Source: Desulfonema limicola
GTDB lineage: Bacteria; Desulfobacterota; Desulfobacteria; Desulfobacterales; DYRC01
Length of the DNA stretch: 11,885 nt
Assembly: GCA_020718925.1 (NCBI GenBank)
Contig: DYRC01000109.1
Span: forward strand, 1 to 11,885
Direction of reading: 5' to 3'
A program made the translations under genes and the position numbers. Each line of letters opens with the position of its first letter. Positions within the stretch are counted from its first letter, which is position 1. Positions 6,444-11,885 of the stretch are shown here, one piece after another. The notes below the pieces were generated by a model. That model ran no database searches and was not told the origin of the DNA. It was given only the letters and a program-made list of their open reading frames with translations.

Positions 6444-8015
6444 ATGGATAATTATTTAAAATTCGACAAAAAACAGCCGATGATGTGGGTTTTCGGCGTT
6501 TTTCTGATCGGAATGATGTTGCGCTGCATTGCGTGGAGCAACACCTTTGTCATTGACCCGGACGGCGCGTTATACATCCATCAGGCAAGAGCCATTCATT
6601 ACAGCCAATGGACATCGCTGACTGGCTGCGGATTGAGTTATGTATCGAATTATCCGATACTTGTGGCAGCAGCGTATAAGATTTTTCCGGACTGGATTAT
6701 TGCGGCAAGAACTGTTTCATTTCTCTTCGGATTTGCGGTACTGATTCCTTTATATCTGCTGTTAAGACATTTTTTCAACAATACTGTCAGCGCAATCACC
6801 ACGCTGATATTTGCCGTAACGCCGATGTTTGTGGGCAGAAGTGTGGATATACTCAGAGACCCGACATACTGGTTTTTCATGGTTTTTGGCTTATATTTTT
6901 TTACTATCCGAATGGAAAAAGAAAATCGGTTTTTTCTGTTTCTGAGTTGCCTGTCGTTTTTACTTGCAGCATGGGCAAGAATAGAAGCAGTATTATTCAT
7001 TGCAATTTCATGCTGTTATCTGATTTATGCGGAGCGGAGCGTAAAAAAGCTGCTGATATTCGCATCGCCTCTGATTCTGATAGCGGTTATCGGAAGCTTG
7101 GGCGCGATATTTACCGGCATTTCAATCAGCAGATTTCATCGCGGCGCCGAGCTTTCAGAAAAATTTTCTGCCCCGTTTGTTCAGTATCATGTCTTACGGG
7201 ATGAACTTAAATTGTTGGCAGCCAGCCAGCAGACTGAAGTTCTCCCATTTTTTTTGTCTGCTGCCAGAAGCAATATCTGGATGGTTGCGATAGGAATGCT
7301 CATAAAACAAGTACTGGAGGCATTCTTTTATCCGTTTTTCATGGTTTTTCTGATCGGCTTGACAAATATCCGGCAAAAAATCAGAGAAGATATACGCCTG
7401 CTTTATTTTTCTGCTTTGGCAATCTCATCCTTGCTGATGCTCTATGCCCATATTTTTCACAAATGGGTGATGGATTACCGGTTTTTAGCCATTCTCATTT
7501 TTCCCTGCGCTGTTTTTACGGGTTTCGGAATAGAAAAACTCCTCTCATGGCTGATAATTAAATTTTCTCTGAAAGAATCTTTGGCGATAGCTATTCTTGC
7601 GGTGCTGATTCTTGCCTGCGCTCTGCCTAAAAATTTCAAACCCAGAGATGCGGATAAGCTGGTATTCAAACAGATCGGCGAATTTATTGCAAAACAGGCT
7701 GGCAATCAGCAGATGATTACTATTTCAGCATCTTATCCTACTCAAAGGTGGGTGTCTTTTTATGCCAATCTGCATTACAAGGGCGCGGTCTGCCCTGAGC
7801 CATCAGATGCAACTTGCTGGGATATTTTTGCAAAAGATACGGATTCGCTGCTTCAGGGCTTGAAAACAAGAAAGATCAGATATTTTTTATGGACAGAACA
7901 GCGGGCAAATAAAAGCATTGATATTTTCAAGGCGCCGTATCCGCAGCAATTGAAAGAACTGGGGCGATGGCGTCATGCAGATACCGGACAGATGATTTTG
8001 TTTGAGGTTTTGTGA
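6444..8015 (+). CDS. GT39/ArnT-like polytopic membrane glycosyltransferase
   Basis: The protein has 523 residues counted from the ATG after the repeat. It has about ten hydrophobic helices up to residue 397 and a soluble C-terminal periplasmic domain (about 400-523), the layout of GT-C enzymes of the PMT/ArnT/GT39 type. The first periplasmic loop has the acidic motif VIDPDGALYIHQAR (36-49), where D38 or D40 is the likely catalytic or metal-site acid. SVDILRDPTYWFF (133-145) and AARIEAVL-type RxE (residues 179-181) recur in this superfamily. Such enzymes take a sugar from polyprenyl-phosphate and add it to a lipid, glycan or protein on the periplasmic side. With GT9 and GT4 genes directly upstream, a glycan substrate is most likely. 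An in-frame start at 6303 would add 47 residues, largely Pro, Gly and Arg encoded by the repeat, with no family resemblance, so I reject it. No donor-synthesis gene is present here. Confidence 0.85.
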   Translation: MDNYLKFDKKQPMMWVFGVFLIGMMLRCIAWSNTFVIDPDGALYIHQARAIHYSQWTSLTGCGLSYVSNYPILVAAAYKIFPDWIIAARTVSFLFGFAVLIPLYLLLRHFFNNTVSAITTLIFAVTPMFVGRSVDILRDPTYWFFMVFGLYFFTIRMEKENRFFLFLSCLSFLLAAWARIEAVLFIAISCCYLIYAERSVKKLLIFASPLILIAVIGSLGAIFTGISISRFHRGAELSEKFSAPFVQYHVLRDELKLLAASQQTEVLPFFLSAARSNIWMVAIGMLIKQVLEAFFYPFFMVFLIGLTNIRQKIREDIRLLYFSALAISSLLMLYAHIFHKWVMDYRFLAILIFPCAVFTGFGIEKLLSWLIIKFSLKESLAIAILAVLILACALPKNFKPRDADKLVFKQIGEFIAKQAGNQQMITISASYPTQRWVSFYANLHYKGAVCPEPSDATCWDIFAKDTDSLLQGLKTRKIRYFLWTEQRANKSIDIFKAPYPQQLKELGRWRHADTGQMILFEVL

Positions 8016-8045
8016 TGGCAGATTTTTACACAGATATTTTTATGC

Positions 8046-8074
8046 TGTACATCGGAATATTTTACCTGTATTAT
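8046..8074 (+). promoter_or_regulatory. Possible sigma-70 promoter for the large secreted protein
   Basis: TGTACA (8046-8051) and TATTAT (8069-8074) are separated by 17 bases within the 133-base gap before the gene at 8149. Four of six bases fit the -35 consensus and five of six the -10. The AT-rich gap and its length suggest that the last gene has its own promoter, but the match is modest. Confidence 0.3.
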
Positions 8075-8098
8075 TCGTCAACCCCTTTCTAAAATTCG

Positions 8099-8119
8099 GT
8101 AAAGTGGACACTGTAAAGT
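8099..8119. promoter_or_regulatory. Direct GTAAAGT pair in the leader (possible operator)
   Basis: GTAAAGT occurs at 8099-8105 and again at 8113-8119, starts 14 bases apart, just downstream of the candidate promoter and before the ribosome-binding site. The spacing is not an exact number of helical turns, and no known regulator motif is recognised. It may be chance. Confidence 0.2.
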
Positions 8120-8137
8120 CCAAAACGACACATCAAA

Positions 8138-8142
8138 AGGAG
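8138..8142 (+). promoter_or_regulatory. Strong Shine-Dalgarno site before the propeller-protein gene
   Basis: AGGAG lies six bases before the ATG at 8149, and that ATG opens on a clear signal peptide. This fixes the start against the in-frame TTG at 8002, which would lie inside the previous gene. Confidence 0.8.
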
Positions 8143-8148
8143 AAGACT

Positions 8149-9759
8149 ATGAAACCTCTCAGAATTTTAAGCTTATCTTGTCTGGCTGCGGTGGTATTTG
8201 CGTTGATTCAGCCGGTATTTGCAGGTGATTGGGAATGGGAATGGCAGAATCCCATGCCGCAGGGAAATGTCTTTATGTCTGTCTGGGGTAAAAGCAATAA
8301 CAATATCTTTGCCGTCGGCGCGATGGGCGCGATTTTTCACTATGATGGCAGCGAATGGACAATGATGGACAGCGGTACGCGGAATCTGCTGAGAAGCATC
8401 TGTGAGGTTTCTGAAAATAATATTTTTGCAGTAGGCAACTACGGCACCATCCTCCGATATGACGGCAATACATGGACAACCATTCCCAGCGATGCAACAT
8501 GGTTTTATTCAGTATGGGGAAATTCAGCATCAGATGTGTTCATGGTTGGTGAAATGGGTCAAATTCGTCATTATGATGGCACTACATTAACAAAGATGAC
8601 CAGCGGTGTTTCTAAAGATCTTACCGGTATATGGGGAACTTCGGTAAACAATATTTTTGTTGTAGGAAAAACCGGTACGATTCTTCACTATGACGGCAAT
8701 ATTTGGACAACTATGACCAGCGGCACAACGAATAACCTCAATGCTGTCTGGGGCAATTCGGCAACGGATGTATTTGCAGTAGGAGAAGCGGGTACGATTC
8801 TGCATTATGACGGCAATGATTGGACAACTATGATCAGCGGATCATCTCAGATTCTCTATGGAATACGCGGAATTTCAAAAGATAATATCTTTGCCGTAGG
8901 CAAGGATGCTGCGATTCTGCATTATGACGGCAATACATGGAAAAGCATGACTAACCCGTCAATTCGGATACTTTACGGCATACATGGATTTTCAGGCAGC
9001 GATGTTTTTGCGGTGGGCGACTATGGGGAAATACTTCATTATGACGGCAGCGCATGGACAAGAATTACCCAGGGGTTTATCAAGTGGCTCAGAGGCGTTG
9101 TCAGGATTTCAGACGATATTGCTTTTGCGGTGGGAGAGGAAGGTACGATTCTTCAGTATGACGGCAGTTTGTGGACAAAAATGACCAGCGGCACATCTGC
9201 AAACCTTTTCGGAATATGGGGGAAAGCATGGACGGAAGTATTTGCGGTCGGAGCTTCGGGGACAATTATTCACTACGATGGCAATACATGGATACCCATG
9301 CCCAGCGGTGTTCCAATCACTACTATTCTGTACAGCATTTGGGGAACTTCGGGACGCAATCTGTTTGCCGTCGGAGATTTGGGGACAATTCTGCACTATG
9401 ACGGCAGTGCATGGACGACCATGACCAGCGGCATATCAAGCAGGCTCAAAGGCATCTGGGGCAGTTCGGAAAAAGATGTATTTGCCGTTGGCGAAGGCGG
9501 AACAATTCTTCATTATGACGGCAGCACATGGACAAGCATGACCAGCGGCATATCAGAGAGACTCAACGGCGTATGGGGAACTTCGGGGACGGATGTGTTT
9601 GCCGTAGGATTGTCCGGTACGGTTCTTCATTATGATGGCAGTGTTTGGACAAAAATGGGCATGCCCGCTGGCACCCCATACTTTGAATTTTCCGGCATTT
9701 GGGGAACTTCCGGCAAATGTATTTACAAGCGGAAAGGGCGGCGCATTGTATCATTATGA
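8149..9759 (+). CDS. Secreted propeller-repeat protein, N-terminal part before a frameshift
   Basis: As read, this frame gives 536 residues. A signal peptide (basic MKPLR, hydrophobic core, probable cleavage after VFA, residue 25) sends it to the envelope. From about residue 44 there are tandem units of about 39 residues with consensus GIWGTSGTDVFAVGEGGTIL then HYDGSxWTxMTSG; units 1-12 lie fully in this frame. The WG, FAVG, GT-hydrophobic and HYDG-x-x-W pattern predicts four-stranded propeller blades. The frame runs into unrelated residues after GTSGK and stops at 9757-9759, while the repeat pattern continues in the next frame from base 9716. The true gene therefore continues to the window end. 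The truncated form may be made if the shift is real. The ligand is unknown; such propellers usually bind proteins or glycans at the cell surface. Confidence 0.85.
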   Translation: MKPLRILSLSCLAAVVFALIQPVFAGDWEWEWQNPMPQGNVFMSVWGKSNNNIFAVGAMGAIFHYDGSEWTMMDSGTRNLLRSICEVSENNIFAVGNYGTILRYDGNTWTTIPSDATWFYSVWGNSASDVFMVGEMGQIRHYDGTTLTKMTSGVSKDLTGIWGTSVNNIFVVGKTGTILHYDGNIWTTMTSGTTNNLNAVWGNSATDVFAVGEAGTILHYDGNDWTTMISGSSQILYGIRGISKDNIFAVGKDAAILHYDGNTWKSMTNPSIRILYGIHGFSGSDVFAVGDYGEILHYDGSAWTRITQGFIKWLRGVVRISDDIAFAVGEEGTILQYDGSLWTKMTSGTSANLFGIWGKAWTEVFAVGASGTIIHYDGNTWIPMPSGVPITTILYSIWGTSGRNLFAVGDLGTILHYDGSAWTTMTSGISSRLKGIWGSSEKDVFAVGEGGTILHYDGSTWTSMTSGISERLNGVWGTSGTDVFAVGLSGTVLHYDGSVWTKMGMPAGTPYFEFSGIWGTSGKCIYKRKGRRIVSL

Positions 9760-9877
9760 CGGAAGTACTTGGGTAAATATGAATTCCGGCGCATTGGTGT
9801 GGCTTTACAGCGTATGGGGAACGTCTCAGACAGATGTGTTTGCTGTGGGCGGAGGCGGCACGATTCTTCATTATGCT
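8278..9877 (+). repeat. Fourteen tandem ~117-bp propeller-coding repeats
   Basis: Repeats of mostly 39 codons start at about 8278 and end at about 9877. The HYDG-type codons begin, for example, at 8338, 8455 and 8569. Units 2, 9 and 12 differ in length by one to three codons. The strongest DNA conservation is around CATTATGACGGCA and ATGACCAGCGGC. Units 6-8 are the most diverged (GIRGIS, GIHGFS, GVVRIS instead of GIWGTS). Unit 13 carries the frameshift, and unit 14 ends in HYASIF, where the propeller gives way to the next domain. The regular period is due to protein repeats, not CRISPR. Confidence 0.9.
9712..9720 (+). other. Frameshift site inside repeat 13
   Basis: The frame used up to GGC (9712-9714) stops giving repeat sequence after AAA. 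The frame beginning AAT (9716-9718) gives NVFTSGKGGALYHYDGSTW, which fits the repeat. Restoring two lost bases in the A run would give GTSG-Lys-Asn-VF, exactly matching unit 10 (GTSGRNLF) in length. Removing one A would also restore the frame but leave the unit one residue short. It is either a real mutation or an assembly or sequencing error. No slippery heptamer or stimulatory structure was seen. Confidence 0.85.
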
Positions 9878-11885
9878 TCGATATTTGTTTCGCCCTACTC
9901 TCTTGAAATCAGAGAACCCGATGGCAAAGCTGCATTCAATGTCAGACTGATTACCCAACCTACTGCTGATGTTACCATTAAGCTGTTCACCTCCAACCCG
10001 TCCGAATGTACGGTTTCTCCCGAATCGGTTACGCTCAACAGCAGTAATTGGCGGGATGGAATCAACGCAACAGTTACGGCTGAATATGACGGCATTATTG
10101 ACGGATCGCAGTTGTGCCGGGTGTTTACCGCAAAAGCCGAGAGCGGGGATCCGAAATATAACGGCGTAAATCCTGCGGATGTAACCGTTACCGTGCTGGA
10201 TGATTCGCCGGGCGTGGCAATTTTTTCGGTCTATCCGACTTACGGCATAAGCGGTCAGCCCATGACGGTAACCATCAAAGGGGCAGGCTTTGATACCGAC
10301 ACAAAAGCATACATGTCTCCGGTTGCCGGAGGCGCGGAAGTTCAGATAACGCCGCTTACGTTAAAAGATGAAAACACATTATCCGCAACGATTCCGGCAT
10401 CTTCAACAGGAAATTATACGATCAGGGTGGCAGGAGTATCGAACAGCCATGAGATGATCAATGCGGTCTCTTTTGCGGATGCGGCGGTGATTTCTTCCCA
10501 AGCACGGAAAAAAGCGATTATTGTGGCAGGCGGACCTTATCTGGACAATGTGCTATGGAAATCTGTCCGAAAATGCGCGAATCGGGCGTACTTTGCGCTG
10601 TATTCTCAGGGCTATACGGATGATTCGATACATTATCTCAGCGTTGAGCCTTATGACGTGAACGGAGACGGAATCAATGATGTTGATGGATATTCGAGCT
10701 TGTCCGCCCTGTCTTATGCCATCACAACATGGGCAAAGAACAATACGGATGAGATTCTGCTGTATATGGCAGGCATCGGAGAAACCGGCAGTCTTACGTT
10801 AAACGATAAAGAAAAGCTGGACGCGCCCACATTAGCCGGATGGATCAATGATCTGCAGGCTGCGATTCCCGGAAGAATCATCGTGGTTTATGACGCCTCA
10901 ATGTCCGGGAGTTTTATGCCGGTACTGAAAGCTCCGGCAGGAAAACAGCGAGTGGTGATGACCGGTACCGCTCCGGATCAGTTGGCATATTTTCTTAATG
11001 ACGGCGAATTATCTTTTTCCTATCCGCTCTGGTCTTCGATATTTTACACCGGCAAGGTTTATCAGTCATACAATACTGCCAAAGGAAGTCTGGTTTTTGC
11101 ACAGACGCCGATGCTGGATGCAGACGGAGACGGACTTGCAGATACGCCTGTACGCTCAAAGCGCGAGAATACGGAAATCATTATCGGCAGAGGACGCAGC
11201 ATAGAGACGAATCAGCCGATTATCGGCAGCGTATCTCCGAATCAGACGCTCTATCTGGGGCAGACCGGCGCGGGGCTGTATGCCGGAAATATCACGGCTG
11301 CAAACAATATCAGCCGGGTGGAAGCAAGAATCTATCCGCCTCCCGGATATGAATACTGCCCCAAAGAACTGCTCGGCAGTGTGTCTCCGTATCTGAAGCT
11401 TCCGGGACCTGATGCGGAATCAAAGTACAAAAACACATACAGCGCGTTCATCCTGCTTGGCAGATACGATATTTATGTCTATGCCACAGATATGAAAGAC
11501 TATAACTCTCTGCCTGCTCAGACTTTTGTGAGTAAATCGGAGAGTATGCCTCCGCCGCCGGTGCCGGATACGCCGCCCTGCACGGTCAGCATCGCGGCTC
11601 CGGAGATGATTTCTGTTGCCGGAACTATGGCTGTTGCCAAAAGTTCTGTTCCGAAATGTCTGTTAAGCCTGATAGCGGAAAGAGGATTTTACTGGTGGAG
11701 TGAAACAGAAGCTTCCGGGCTTGTTGCTGCTCCGGTAAGTGAAGAAGAAGCTTATTCCCTTACTGTTACCGGACTCAAATCCCTCAGAACATACACTATC
11801 CGGGCTTATGCAAAGACCAAAGCCGGTGAAATTATTGCCGGTGAAGCAACGACATTTACCACAGCCGCGCCGCGTATTCCCCAAG
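9716..11885 (+). CDS. Secreted propeller protein, C-terminal part with C13-like domain (partial)
   Basis: From 9716 the frame is open without a stop to the window edge (723 codons) and continues the gene begun at 8149. In order: the rest of repeat 13 and repeat 14 (to about 9877); a Calx-beta-like domain (about 9878-10204, starting SPYSLEIREPDGKA and ending VTVLDD); an IPT/TIG-like Ig domain (about 10205-10486, VYPTYGISGQPMTVTIKGAGF); a clan CD peptidase domain like C13/legumain (about 10508-11105, KKAIIVAGGPYLDN to the second DxDGDG loop); an Ig-like domain (about 11220-11543); a proline-rich linker (11544-11585); and a fibronectin-III-like domain cut by the window end. Acidic loops DVNGDGINDVDG (10655-10690) and DADGDGLAD (11117-11143) look calcium-binding. 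The catalytic His and Cys of the peptidase fold are replaced by Ile (10775-10777) and Ser (10898-10900). The likely role is surface recognition or scaffolding; a protease role seems unlikely. Confidence 0.8.

Noticed and set aside
9109..9396. Genes on the minus strand across the propeller and TPR repeats
   Set aside because: These open frames arise from the repeated codon pattern of the plus-strand genes, show no ribosome site, and encode Cys/His-rich sequence without family features.
8338..9640. BNR/Asp-box sialidase-type repeats
   Set aside because: The motif HYDGSxW has Asp and Trp four residues apart and lacks the S-x-D-x-G-x-T-W spacing of the Asp-box.
9712..9720. Programmed ribosomal frameshifting
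   Set aside because: There is no slippery heptamer, no nearby stimulatory hairpin and no hungry or stop codon at the site. A base-count change in the A run explains it more simply.
8278..9877. CRISPR array or satellite DNA
   Set aside because: The period is about 117 bases with no short invariant repeat and unique spacer. The units are in-frame protein repeats.

Overview
The window reads as ordinary bacterial chromosome of moderate GC content. Every supportable gene lies on the + strand, with Shine-Dalgarno sites, ATGA stop/start overlaps and very short gaps, so much of it is probably one or two transcription units. CHASE2-type cyclases, TPR membrane proteins, C-rich hairpin repeats and large secreted propeller/clan-CD-like proteins together suggest a large-genome environmental Gram-negative, perhaps a filamentous or multicellular sulfate reducer of the Desulfobacterota. 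That placement is inference; the window holds no rRNA or marker gene.

Layout. (1) 1-104: the last codons of an unidentified upstream gene. (2) 142-4123: a membrane-signalling cluster made of a small multi-pass membrane protein (142-585), a CHASE2 receptor adenylate cyclase coupled to it by ATGA (582-2618), and a single-pass TPR protein (2645-4123). (3) 4125-8015: a surface-glycan cluster with a GT9 heptosyltransferase-like enzyme, a GT4 glycosyltransferase coupled to it by ATGA, and a GT39/ArnT-like polytopic glycosyltransferase. A 118-bp C/G-rich double-hairpin repeat (about 6317-6434) separates the last two. It appears to supply the stop codon of the GT4 gene and creates a false N-terminal extension for the GT39 gene. 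(4) 8149 to the window end: a large secreted protein, truncated by the window edge. It has a signal peptide and fourteen roughly 39-residue propeller-type repeats, then a Calx-beta-like domain, an IPT/TIG-like domain, a legumain/caspase-like (clan CD, C13-like) domain, an Ig-like domain and a fibronectin-III-like start. The gene is interrupted by a frameshift at about 9714-9718 inside repeat 13.

How they may work together. The first cluster has the parts of an envelope sensor that makes cAMP, with two membrane partners of unknown role. The second probably assembles a lipid-linked or LPS-type glycan: GT9 and GT4 act on the cytoplasmic side, and the GT39-like enzyme adds a sugar from a polyprenyl-phosphate donor on the periplasmic side. 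The last gene is a surface or secreted adhesion/recognition-type protein with its own leader region.

The most unusual observation is that the C13/legumain-like domain of the large protein lacks both catalytic residues expected for clan CD: the His-Gly position reads Ile-Gly and the Ala-Cys position reads Ala-Ser. The fold may therefore be kept as a non-proteolytic (pseudopeptidase) module behind what looks like a double seven-bladed propeller.
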